From assembly GCF_003711515.1 (NCBI RefSeq), contig NW_021167089.1, forward strand, positions 441,296 through 505,295: DNA of 64,000 bases, in the 5' to 3' direction. Shown here piece by piece: positions 49,896 to 60,984 of the stretch. Within the stretch, counting starts at the first letter, position 1. The number at the start of each line of letters is the position of its first letter. The position numbers were made by a program, and so were the translations under genes. Origin of the DNA: Sodiomyces alkalinus F11. Its lineage: Eukaryota > Ascomycota > Sordariomycetes > Glomerellales > Plectosphaerellaceae. The notes beneath the pieces were generated by a model that saw nothing but the letters and a program-made list of their open reading frames with translations, was not told the origin of the DNA and did no database searches.

Positions 49896-50259
49896 TATTA
49901 GGTACCCCTGCCTAGGAGGTAAAGGCCGGGTATATAACGGGTTCCCGTATAGACGAGACCGGGCTCTTATCTTAACGTGGCTACGGCTACCCTAGGCCGA
50001 TACTACTATATAGGGCCGTGGCCTAGACTTAGGCATAGATATCCGTTTACGATATCCGTTTAACTATACTAGTATTGGCCTAGGAGTATATAGTGCTTAT
50101 AAGGTGCCCCCTCCTTAGTATAGGGAGGGCAGCGATTATTCTAATTCTTTAGGACTACCTACGTTCGGGCTAGCCGTGACTACTACTTAATCCATGCGTG
50201 TCCCCTTTTTAGACCCTCTCGCTACTATCTTCTTACTCCTTGTGACTACCTATCTAACA
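49896..50259 (+). repeat. 3' LTR of element 1
   Basis: 364 bp, beginning TATTAGGTACCC and ending CTATCTAACA. It retains the terminal CA that the 5' copy has lost. Preceded by polypurine tract AGGGGAGG at 49882-49889 and followed by the CTCTC target copy at 50260-50264. Confidence 0.93.
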
Positions 50260-50264
50260 CTCTC

Positions 50265-50614
50265 GCTATTTCGTTTAACTAATAGTAAAAATACTATAAA
50301 CACCTTCTCGCTACTAATATAGTATTCTATAACGCTCCCTGGTCGCTTATATAAAATCTATCTGCCTTAATACCTTACTTTACCTGCTTATAGCCCCGAC
50401 TAAGAGATCGATCTACGCCTGCGATAGTTAATCTAATAGCTTAAGACTAAGAATAATAAGTTTAAAGACCGCTCTATTTATCCTATCGCCGCCACCGTCT
50501 ATACTACTATATAACGCCTAGCGTACCCCTTCTACTAGAGCATACTAGGAAAGCTTAACGAGGATATTAATAAGACCGTCTCTCAGGTATTATAGTCTTA
50601 CTATAGAACGAATA
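50265..50614. other. RIP-worn spacer between the two elements
   Basis: About 350 bp, AT-rich, CA/TG poor, no LTR, ORF or repeat match seen. Probably the remains of an older repeat into which both elements inserted. Confidence 0.5.
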
Positions 50615-50619
50615 TCCAG

Positions 50620-50814
50620 TGATATGCCGAATACGACGTCATATACGGTGTGAATAATCAGATATAAAGAAGGGAAGATATAGAACTAATCTCTGAGCTT
50701 GTAGAGCTCTGTGGCAGAGAACTAATACGTATTCTCTGCTATCTGCTAACTTATCTACTAAGCTAATTATATGTCTATACAGCTATAGGTATAGCTATAT
50801 ATCTAGGCGTAGTA
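50620..50814 (-). repeat. 3' LTR of element 2
   Basis: 195 bp, plus-strand ends TGATATGCCG and GGCGTAGTA. It matches the copy at 60785-60979 along its whole length, with mostly transition differences. Confidence 0.92.
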
Positions 50815-50825
50815 ATGCCCTCTCT

Positions 50826-52877
50826 CTAAAAAGTAATCGTCCTAATTATAAACACTAAACCGAAAACCTTCGTAACCCCTATAACAGGAGTAACCTCCCC
50901 GATCACTTAACCGATTAGATTTTCCTGCCCCTTAAGCGAGTATAGATAAGTAATCTCCCTGTCCGAAAGTAAAATATCAGTAAAACCTAAAAGATACTAT
51001 AGTATTATTATCTCTATCTATTTTTAAATCCTAAGCGTCTTCTATTTATTATTATCCTTATCGTTACTAATACTAATTAGTAACTAGGGTTAATAATACT
51101 ATACCTGCACGTGTTATTAAGGTTACTGATATTATTATATAACGGGTTATAGCTACGACTATTTCTATGCGGTAGATTACGACTGCCCTTACGTCTTATT
51201 AGCAGATAAAGAAGATTAGGGCTGCGGTTACATTTATAGATAAGGAAGTCTTAGCTATCCTTATACTTAATTTATCGACGAAGGGGGCTATGAATACGGT
51301 TATAATTTCTTAGCCGTTAATATAGGTATCGATATCGGCGTAAGCTTTTTAATATCTATACGTAATTAGCCCACTACTAGAGACGAGTATCCCTATTAGA
51401 CTATTAGGTCGTTAATCTTTTTATAAATATCTTTAAACTACTTAATATTATTTATCTTCTATATATCGACTAGTTACCTTACTTTATTAATAGTCTATTA
51501 ATAAGTATCTTAATAGTCTGCTATAGTCTATTATATAATTATCTGAAAATTATCTATGTCGTTATATAATTATCTAAATTTATCTATTAGCTTTTTCTTA
51601 AGTATCCTTAGATTAGTCGTAGTAATTATACCTTATAAAGTAGTCTAGTTGGTTGCTATCGTAGATTAGGAGCTAATAACTCATTATACCGAAGATATTA
51701 TTAGTGTATTTCTAATCTTTGTCTTTTATCTTTTCGGATTAACTCTAATAAACTCTAGGTCCTCGCTTAGGGATCCTAGTCTTTTACCGTGTCTATTAGC
51801 AAAACCCTTATCGCGCTATCTAATAATTTCCGTCACGATATTATCTCTATTAGTTATTATAGGCTAGTCGGCCCCGATCGTGCCGCTATCTCTTAAAGCT
51901 AACACGATAATATAGTAAACAAGGTACTTATATCCTTTAGTAATTTTGGTCTTTAATCGTTATACTAAATTAGTGGGATCTAATAATATAGAACCGATTA
52001 GTTAATCTACCCTGGTAATAAGATACTAGTTAACGTCCCTATTAGCTCCTATAATTAGAAAACGCTAGTCTATAAATATCCGCTTTATAAGGCTATTAGT
52101 ATATAGGACTATCCCTGTGATAGTAGGAACCGTAAGTTACTATTATGTGTTCTGCTATAGTTACGTTATATTAGGCTATAGCTAAGGTGTCTGCTATTTT
52201 TATAGCGTTACGGCTTATGTCTAGGTTAGTTATTAAACCTATAGTACTACGGGCTATATCGGAAATTAGGGCTACGGCGTAAGCGTTTACTAAGCTTATA
52301 ATATAATTATCTATAGAACTTAAGGTGCTACTATCTACGAAATCTGCTATATACCCGACTACGATATCTATAGTGTTAATGCCTATATCGCGGAGGTCCC
52401 GGTTATATTCGCGTATAGACTATAGTTATTATCCCCGTATAATTAAATAATCTCGTTATCTATCTTAAAATCTCCCCTTAATATTTTTTAGCGCTTATCC
52501 TCGGGGACCGAGTCTAGGTCCTATATATTATCCAGAAAATCTGGATTTTCCTAATATCTATATAGGGCCGTTTCCGCTAAAGCCCGCTCGAAGAGATATA
52601 AGGTATTCTGGTTATCTAGGAGGTAATCTTCGTTATTAATACGGCGCTATACCACTACCTATTTATCCGTCTATCCTAGGAATTTTCGGTCTTCCCCCTT
52701 TATCTATATATAGTATACGACTTACTATAAATATTTAGAAATCTTACGGAAAAGCTAAATATTATTTCGGGTGGTATTAACTATAAGTAACCTTTTCTCC
52801 TGGTAGTTATAATTACTCGGTATAGGGTCTATTAGCCTAGACACGGTAGCTTTCTTACTGCCTTTCTTAGGAGCTAT
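50826..52877 (-). pseudogene. Third ORF of element 2 (between pol and 3' LTR), RIP-damaged
   Basis: One frame runs 2,052 nt (684 codons) from ATA 52877-52875 (probably once ATG, followed by APKKGSKKATVSR) to TAG at 50828-50826, 11 bp from the 3' LTR. Frame was checked at 52802, 52589, 51683, 51350 and 50828 and never shifts. The interrupting codons are TAA/TAG, plus one TGA at 51681-51683. In order: a basic N-terminus, a mixed-charge region, a stretch where RIP stops sit at expected Gln positions, a Lys/Asp/Ile-rich coiled-coil-like part (about 51480-51620), a dense run of TAG/TAA and CAG alternating with Pro/Ser/Leu (about 51070-51330), which reads as a Gln/Pro-rich tract, and a hydrophobic C-terminus. 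Product not recognised; this is the position of env in retroviruses, but no signal peptide or fusion-type features are seen. The Gln reading is inference. Confidence 0.58.
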
Positions 52878-53365
52878 ATTAATATATAATATAGAATGAT
52901 TAATCGAGAAAATATAGGATAGGTTCTAGAAGAGAATAGTTAGGAAATAATAAAAAACCGTTAATATCGTTATAGAGTTATTCTGAGTTATCAGTAAGGA
53001 AAAACGGGGATATAGTAAAAGAAGATATAGAAGAGAAACGTAAAGAAAAAGAAAAGAGTATCGGTATAGAGAGGTTATAAAAATAAAATTAACTATAGTA
53101 TTCCGGGTTATAACGTTAGAGGTCACCGCGTAACTATAAGAGTGAATAGGATATAAGAATATTATAATATTGATAATAAGATCTGTACGGTGAATTAAAG
53201 TTATATCCTGCTAGAGATATATAAATAGAGATAATAGAAAGATAGAAAATGAATAGGATATAAGTAGTCGCTAAATAGGGAGGTAAATAATAACTTACGC
53301 TATTAATCGCTTCTTATATTACGCTATAACCGGAATAGGCGACTATATTCTATATATAGCTTATT
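52878..53365 (-). promoter_or_regulatory. Pyrimidine-rich leader before the third ORF of element 2
   Basis: On the minus strand this 0.5-kb spacer between the end of pol and the third ORF holds long C/T tracts (for example complement of 53020-53070), like the leaders of the intact genes in this window. It could be an internal promoter or leader. Purely compositional evidence. Confidence 0.35.
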
Positions 53366-56300
53366 TATTTTATTAGAGGTCGTTATCGTCGAACTCCCGA
53401 TACTTGGAATCGTCCGCCTATCGTCTTCGTAAAATCTATACTCCGACTAGCCTCTGATTTTTTACGGCACTTCGTTCTAATAGGATCTGGTTATCGGTAG
53501 TCTCGCTTCCCGTTAACTCCTCCGTGGTAATAGGCTATCGTTTCTTAAATTCGTATACTAGATCGCTCGTATTTTCTATTAAAATCTATCGCGGATACTA
53601 CTCGTTATACTAATCAGGCTATCCTTTCTATCGGATCAGGTATTCTATATACGGATAGCCTCCTTATCCAACGATACGCCTCTTTAGAAGCTTTTCGATT
53701 TTATACGAAGACTATTCGTTATCGTCACTATTAATAATAATCGGACCCGGCTTTATTCGTTCTTTGCCGAACGGATCCCTAATAGGGGCTAGAATAAGCT
53801 AGGTAAGTAAGACGACTCTATATACTCGCTATAACTATAGAAAATCGAGCTTATAAGCCAGAGGACTTATTACCCGTATAATATAGAAAGGTCCTATACG
53901 TTACTAGGACTATTTTCGCGAATCGTTAATTTAGCCTAGTAGCTTATATCCTCTATAAAGACGTAGATAAACTATCTTATTAGCTTTGAATATATATAGT
54001 CGCCTTATAGCGTCGTACCGTTATTTTATATCTACTATTATAATAGCGGCGAGATACTCCGCTTCCTATTAGTATAGCTAGCGAATATAGTCCGTCTAAT
54101 CTTTATCGAATATCGTCGGTATACCCGTATTCGCTATTATATCTGCTATAGATTATAGCTTAAATCCGAATAAGAATTTATTAGGAGAGGTGTCTACAGT
54201 CGCTATATAGGCCTGATTAAGAGCGTGCTATACGGCGGGGAGGATATCTAGCCACGGAATATTACTCGTCGATATATAGTATCGCAGAATAATCTTGACT
54301 ACCTAGTTTTTCCGCTCCGAAGAGCCGTTAGTTTACGAGTGCTATACTATTACTAGAGCCAGTTAAACGCCTAAGCGTTTAAATAGCTCCTGCTGAAATT
54401 CTAATATAAACTTCGAGTCTCGATCCGAAATAATACGTACTAGTAGACCCTAATCTATTAGTTAGAATATCCGTAGTAATAGCACGGCCTAGTCGTTCGC
54501 GGTATAAGTCGAGTGGCCGGGTATTAGGATAGTCTTCTTACTAGTCTTATAGGTAACTATTAGCAGTATATTGAATCTATTAACTGGCTTATCCTTAAGC
54601 GCTTAAAAGGAATGCCGATATTCTATTAATAGTAAACCGACGATAAAGTCGATCGTAATCGTTAAAAAAGGCACGGTCGGTAATAGGATCAACTATATCT
54701 CGCCTAGAGGCTTTTACCGATCCGTGGTATTGTCGAGATAAACCGGATAATATCGTGCCTATTCCGTGACTATAAACAGTTTTCCTTAAAAGCTAAATCC
54801 ATCTAAGGCGTGGATTATCCGCTTTATGCTAAAATAATAGTTATCGTCGTGGACTATCTATAAGACCTTAGGTATTAGCTTCTAGGGAACTATTAGCCGT
54901 AACCTATCGCCTTCGCCGACTATATATAATAGTCTATTCTAAAGACGAGCTAGTGAAATCTTTTATCTACGACCGCTCGAATTTTTTACGCCGTTCTATT
55001 ATACACGTAGCTTATCCAGGATAGGTTTATATTTTACGTCTTTTTCGTATACCTACCGAAACTCCTTCCGTAGCTTATTAGGTATAATATAATCGACTAT
55101 AACATATATTAAAGCAGTATCGTCCGAGGCATTATACTACGCCTCTAATACAGTATATACCTATAGAGCTTTAGTATAGTCTATCCAGATATTATCTAGC
55201 TTATTAGCGTATAGCGGCTTCGCCTCGTTTATACGCTTAACTTTCTTCTACTCTATTAACTCCTAAGAGTCTTTATCGCCTACGATAGGCAGCCTGGATA
55301 AAGTATCCGGTACTAGGTTCTGCTAACCGGGGATATAGCGTACCTCTAGGCGGAACTAGCTAAAAAACGTTAACGTAGCTATTAATCGAGGGTTTAGCTT
55401 ATTAATATCTATTATCTTTAGGGATATCTAATAAACGATATCTCGGGTTACTTAGTAATCTATAAGAACTATTACCGGATACCGATAGGATTATAGTCTG
55501 GTTCGTAATATCTTATAGGCCTAGACTAACACATAGATTTCTAGTTCTATAGTCTTATATCGCGCTTCTATAGCTATAAGCTTTCTAGATAGAAAAAGGA
55601 TCGGTTAAATTACGTTAACTAGGATTTTACCTTTATCCCACGGCACTAAAAGATAAAAAAGGAATATACCTAGTCCACTTCCGCTAGTATCCAGGTTAAG
55701 AATATCGCTTAGTTAGGGTTATAGTAATATAGTCGTATCTCCTCTATAACCTGCTTCTAAATAATCTTAAAAGCTTACCGCTTAACGTCTATCGGTTTAT
55801 ATATTAACCTACTCGTCTATTGCTGCCTTAGATACTTCGGAGGTAACTACGTGATTTAGCTAGAGTCTTTAGCGTTATTAAATAGCGCGGTTTTACGTTT
55901 TTATAGCGGATCGACTTTAACACGGAACCACGGAATAAATCGTCGAAGAAAACTAACCTTACTATATAGGTCTCTAGATCGGATAGCTTTTCGGGTATTT
56001 TAAGCTATTATAGAGCTTTGATACGATCGGCAGTTATATATAGACTAAGTCTATTAACCTTAAAACCGAGCAGACGCACCGAATTATACGTATAAAAGGA
56101 TTTTACCGGCGATAGCGTAAGTCGGATATCTTAAAACAGCTTTATAATAATCCGTAGATACTTAAGGTACTCCTTAAACGTGTTAGAAAAAATAATAATA
56201 TTATCTATATACGCTCTATTGAAATATCTATACTTAAATAGACGTTAATCTATAAAGCATTATATATACGGCGGGGAGTTACGAAATCCTATTAGTATAA

Positions 56301-57700
56301 CCTTAGAGCGTTCTAACCCGCATAGAGAGATAATAGTTATCCGATCCTTATATCCTTCCTGTACCGGTAGCTAGTAAAAGAACGAGCTAGTATTAAAAGC
56401 GCTAAACCACTTTTTCCCTTATAGGCACTGGATAATCCTATCCTGTAAAGGGATTAGGTATACGTTAGGTAATACGGCCGTGCTAAGCTTCCGTAGATTA
56501 ATAACTACTCTGCCCTTACGTATCCCATTAATAGTGCGCTAGACGATAAATACGGGATATATAAAGGGAGTAGGCTTACGTTAGTATATTATTCTGCCTA
56601 CCTTATATATATCGTTAAACTTATTATTAAGATAAACCCTATTATCGGCACTAAGCTAATATAGATAAGAATATAGGCTTATACCTTACTAGTTATTAAC
56701 TAGGTCGATACGTATTCGCTTATCGGGTAGTAGTGGAGTAATACCCCTATTACGCTATATATTAAACCCCTTAAGTAACTTATAGACCCTCCGGGCTATA
56801 TCAGACTCTATAGTATAGACGTAAACTCCGTCTTTTATGTTAATTTTAGGGATATCGTTAGGCCGTTTAGGATTTATCGTGCTATGCTTTTCTTTATTAG
56901 CCTGCTATTATACTATAGAGTCGGCGATATAAAAGAGTTTATCGTAAGGGGTATTTAAAATACGCCACGTAAGATCCGATTCCTTGAACTCTTTGTCTTT
57001 AGCCGCTATTAGTGTATAGGCGTTAGCCTATTCGATAGGCTCTGCGTTATCGTTATCTTAGGAGTCTATAATATAGCCTACTCTATTATTTCGATAAACT
57101 ATATAAGCGTTATCGCTATTATTAACGTAGTAGACTACCTTAAGAGTATAGGCGTCGTATATATAACGTAGTGCGGTATACTTAAAATCGGGCTCGAAGT
57201 GGTATTTATACCCTATAGGCAGACTAGTATAGCGTACTAGGATAAGAGTTAAAGAGAGCGGTAGGATAAACACTATCTACGCTGCTATCACCCTACGGAC
57301 GTAACATCCTATAGACTTCTTATAATACTACGAAATCTAGATCCTTATACTATAGCATCCTATAACCCGTAACTAGCCGGAGGAATAAAGGATATTAACA
57401 CCATAGATACTAAGAAACATAGCTCCTAGCAGTATCCTAGCTTCTAACCCGTTAACCACCTATACCGTAACAGTAAAATACCCTAGAATAGGCACGTTCT
57501 GTATATAACCGTTAATATAAAAGTTAAAAGTGGTAATTTCTTTAGCGATAGTCTTTCTAGCGATACTGTGTATCGGCCTTAACTTTATAGCTTCGGCGAA
57601 ACGCACGTTATAGGCGTGGCTTTATAGCCACTATCTATCGACTATAATAGTAGTATAACCCGAATTAACGTAGATATCTGCAGATAGTCCTAAAGGGGTG
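53365..57700 (-). pseudogene. Pol of element 2 (PR-RT-RNase H-integrase-chromodomain), RIP-inactivated
   Basis: Boundaries approximate. Minus-strand pieces in order: protease VNSGYTTIIVD (about 57650, Asp changed to Asn), a linker with an uninterrupted 71-codon stretch (57273-57058), reverse transcriptase with AYIDNIIIFSN (about 56215) and RLLGFKVNRLSLY, RNase H about 55500-55900, integrase about 54000-54900, and a chromodomain with GGYPYIEYLIR (53645) and TAG at the expected Trp/Gln codons. RT and chromodomain lie in different frames, so at least one indel separates them. Confidence 0.82.
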
Positions 57701-58199
57701 AATTTAATCGGGATTTAGCAGTATATATACCGGTCGATACCTTTAGCGATAAACGCCTAGGCGTTAAGTATATTATTTAGCCGGAAAGCGTAAAAGCTAT
57801 ATAGGGTATCTTATACCGATAGGTCCTCGGCCTATAAGTACGCGGGTTCTGGTATCGCCGGTTCCTTAGTCTATATAACCATAGATTACACGGCGGCCTG
57901 CTATATATCCGTAGACTCTCGTACCGAAATAAATAGAGCGTCGGTCTAACCGACCTATTACTTAGAAAACCGATAAAGACTCTATCCCTTAGGTTTTAGT
58001 TCCGTATACGTATTAGAATAGACGTGCCGATAGAGTTAAGAGTTACTAGAGAAATATACTATATATTTACGATATTAATACGTAAGGGGCTTGGTGTCGA
58101 GGTTTACTTATAGTTTTATCCGCCTTAGCGAGGTTTACTTACGAGTATTCGTCTATAATCTCGTAGCCGCACGTCTAGAAATCTAATAGGCTATAAAGG

Positions 58200-60000
58200 A
58201 TAACGTTTAAAAAGAAGAGGGACGGCCTGTATAGCCTATAAAATAAGAATAATAGGCGTTAATTTCGTTAGAAACTACCTTATCGGTCTCGCAAAAGTAT
58301 ATCTCTTCTCCCTCGCTTAAAATTTCGTCGATAAAGTCAAAACCTTTAACGCGAAGGTCCTCCTTATCTCGTAGTCTATAAGGATTATCTATAATAACGT
58401 AGACCATCTATTTACTATTATTCGATTATCCTGGTTTAACCTATTATCGTATATAACGAGTATATAGATATCGTTCCTGGCGGTAGAACCTACTACCTCT
58501 ATGAACCTAACAGCCTCCACGGCCACGGTATCCTCAATTATTCTAATTACCACGGCTGCCTCGGTTATTCTAGTTTCCCCGACCTTTACTAGAACCGAAA
58601 CGATTATTTATAGACCGGTTACCCGCGAATCGGTTATTAAAACGGTTAGTAAAGCCGCCTTTACCGCCGTAATAACCCTAATTAGCGTTATTAGTATCGG
58701 TATCCTTATCCGTTACCGTGTATATAAGTAGTCTATTATTTAGCAGAACGCTAGTAATAGGAGTGACGGACGGACCTCCGAGTATATCTGCACGATTATA
58801 ACGTATCGAACTTAATACTATAGAGATTACTAGCGATTAGTAATTTAGTCCTTAATAGTATATATAAAATCGTTAAAATATTTATCGATATCCGGGCAAG
58901 GGCAGATCTTATAAAGCGAGGGATCGATACGGTTCTAGATTTCCTGCTATAATTCGACGTTCGTACGAACTATAGTAGCTAAAGCCCTATAATAGCGAGC
59001 TACTCGGTTAACCTATTCTACGAATAATTTTCCGTTTAGAATATCGCGTGCTATAAAACGTATATCGCTTATCTTATTAGCTATAATCTCTGGTTTAATC
59101 CGCTAATATCTACGGAGCAGAGTATATATATTCTTAAGGCTATAACGAACCTTATTACGCTACGCGGCTATAATACTATTAATCTACTAGGTATTAGCTT
59201 TACTTAGGAAAAGTGTATCGAGATTAATATAAGCCTCCTCCCTTAGCTCGGGAGTATAAGTAAATAGCTCTACCTTCTTAATAAATAGATTAATATTATA
59301 CTAGACTACCTTATCTTTAGAGACTATTTATATCGCCGATAGATCCGAGGAGTTTATTAGTGGACTAAATTACCCGATTAAGCTTAGCTTACGGCAAAAG
59401 GAGGATCGGCCGTCTCCTCCTATACTACTATAGCTAGCTTTACTATTCTCTATAACCTGGATTAGGGTGCTAAAGAGTACCTAGAATTAGTTATTTAGTA
59501 GTATTACTAAAGGGGCGGGGACCTACGGCGCCGGTGGCTACTACGGGAACTGGGTCTACGGAATCTATTACTACGGAAATTAAGGAGTTTATTAGCGCTG
59601 CCTATATTATTACGGGATATATCGCTACTTAGCTTACCGTTACTATTACTCTATATACTATCGCTATTCCTCTACTAGCTACTATTAGTGTATAGCGTGC
59701 TATTACTCCTATATTACCTGCTACTAGGTTTACTACTACTAGCCCGAAGTCGGCTACGTAGCCTAAGTTACGTCTATATCTATATCCATAGAATTCTATA
59801 GGATCGCGGCTAGCTCGGAATTAATATTAGTAGACGGTTCCTAAGACTAATAAGGAGAGGGCGAGGATTATAGTAAATTAGAGTCCTATAGTTATTTAAC
59901 GCGAGGATATAATCTAAAAGGGATTTACGAATAAGGAATATTAACGGAATTTATCGGAGATATATAAGTAAAGCTAAATAGCTTATAAGGGTAGGGTTTA
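58200..60000 (-). pseudogene. Gag region of element 2, RIP-inactivated
   Basis: Boundaries approximate. The minus strand shows a Ser/Asn-rich stretch (about 59750-59550) and a Gly/Arg/Asn-rich RNA-binding-like stretch (about 58700-58480), both peppered with TAG at likely Gln codons, then an uninterrupted 66-codon piece (58407-58207). The plus-strand frame 58501-58731 is the shadow of the Gly/Arg-rich part. Confidence 0.55.
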
Positions 60001-60784
60001 AAGCGATAGGATAAGTTCTAACGTCTATATTTCTACTAGGAAGACTATAACGCTTTACCTATCTATTAAGAAAACTATAATATTTATAGAGGGAGAATCT
60101 ACTATCCTCTAATACTCGGCTTTAGCTCTTTATTATAAAAGAGATCCTTCCTGTTCGATAACTAATAAACTGCCGTTAGGCAGGTCCTACTTCTATACCT
60201 AATCGGGGTATTCCTGGATAAACTTATACATATAAAAAAGTTCCTTCTCCTTAGAGGATAACGGGTCTATCTATTATAGATCCAGGCAAGGGAGGGTAGG
60301 AGGAAAATAAGAATAGTAGGTATACTCTATAGGATTATACATAAGGGAAGAGAATCTATAGCTAAGAATAAGGTTCGGTATAGAGGTATAACTATTATAT
60401 TATAAACTATTAATAACTAGATAACGTTAATAAAAAGAGGGGTAAACGCTATATAAATAAATGTCTTATGCTCGTAAATATATAAAGGGGATGGTGTATA
60501 AAGTAAAAGCGTTTAAAGGTATATAATTATTCAATCTATAAGTTAGAAAGCTATAGTAGTATAGACGTTAAAACTGTTAAAATACGAGAATAGCTACACG
60601 TCTCTAGCTTAGCATTACTAATCTATAGAACTGCAGGGATACAGGATATATGCTAAGGATCTACGAGGACGATTAATAGATTAGGCAACGTTATCGATAA
60701 ACGCGCAGAAAATATAGATACGTAAAAAATAACCGAAAGAAGAGTATAGTATAGTAAACGGTCGTAATAAACAGTTACTACTAT

Positions 60785-60979
60785 TAATATACCGAATACG
60801 GCGTCATAGACGGTATAAACAATCAGATATAAAGAAGTGAAGATATAGAACTAATCTCTGAGCTCGTAGAGCTCTATAGCACAGAACTAATACATAGTCT
60901 CTGCCACCTACTAACTCATCTACCAAGCTAATCATATATCTATACAGCTATAGGTATAGCTATGTATCTAGGCGTAGCA
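60785..60979 (-). repeat. 5' LTR of element 2
   Basis: 195 bp, plus-strand ends TAATATACCG and GGCGTAGCA. Followed on the plus strand by the TCCAG target copy at 60980-60984. Confidence 0.92.
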
Positions 60980-60984
60980 TCCAG

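Larger units (their letters stand above)
41689..50259 (+). mobile_element. Element 1: complete, RIP-mutated Ty3/Gypsy chromovirus
   Basis: 8,571 bp between matching 364-bp LTRs, flanked by the 5-bp direct repeat CTCTC (41684-41688 and 50260-50264), as expected of a Ty3/Gypsy insertion. Internal order on the plus strand: gag with zinc-knuckle remnant, protease, reverse transcriptase, RNase H, integrase, chromodomain, then about 2.8 kb with an antisense reading frame and tandem repeats, then a polypurine tract AGGGGAGG just before the 3' LTR. CA and TG are nearly absent while CG is kept, and the in-frame stops are TAA/TAG, so the copy is dead through RIP. Chromoviruses of the MAGGY/skippy kind are the nearest known group; the exact family is unassigned. 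Confidence 0.93.
50620..60979 (-). mobile_element. Element 2: complete, RIP-mutated chromovirus with an extra 3' ORF
   Basis: 10,360 bp between 195-bp LTRs, flanked by target duplication TCCAG (50615-50619 and 60980-60984). Read on the minus strand: Gln/Asn/Ser-rich and Gly/Arg-rich gag, protease remnant (NSG for DSG, about 57650), reverse transcriptase with YIDN for YIDD (about 56200), RNase H, integrase, chromodomain (about 53585-53690), a pyrimidine-rich spacer, a 2-kb third ORF, and a polypurine tract (minus-strand AGAGAGAGGG) touching the 3' LTR. RIP-type stops are found throughout. The LTRs are much shorter than those of element 1 and do not match them, so it is a different family. Confidence 0.92.

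Noticed and set aside
58501..58731. 76-codon plus-strand frame with a hydrophobic, membrane-like look
   Set aside because: It is the reverse reading of the Gly/Arg/Gln-rich gag segment of element 2.
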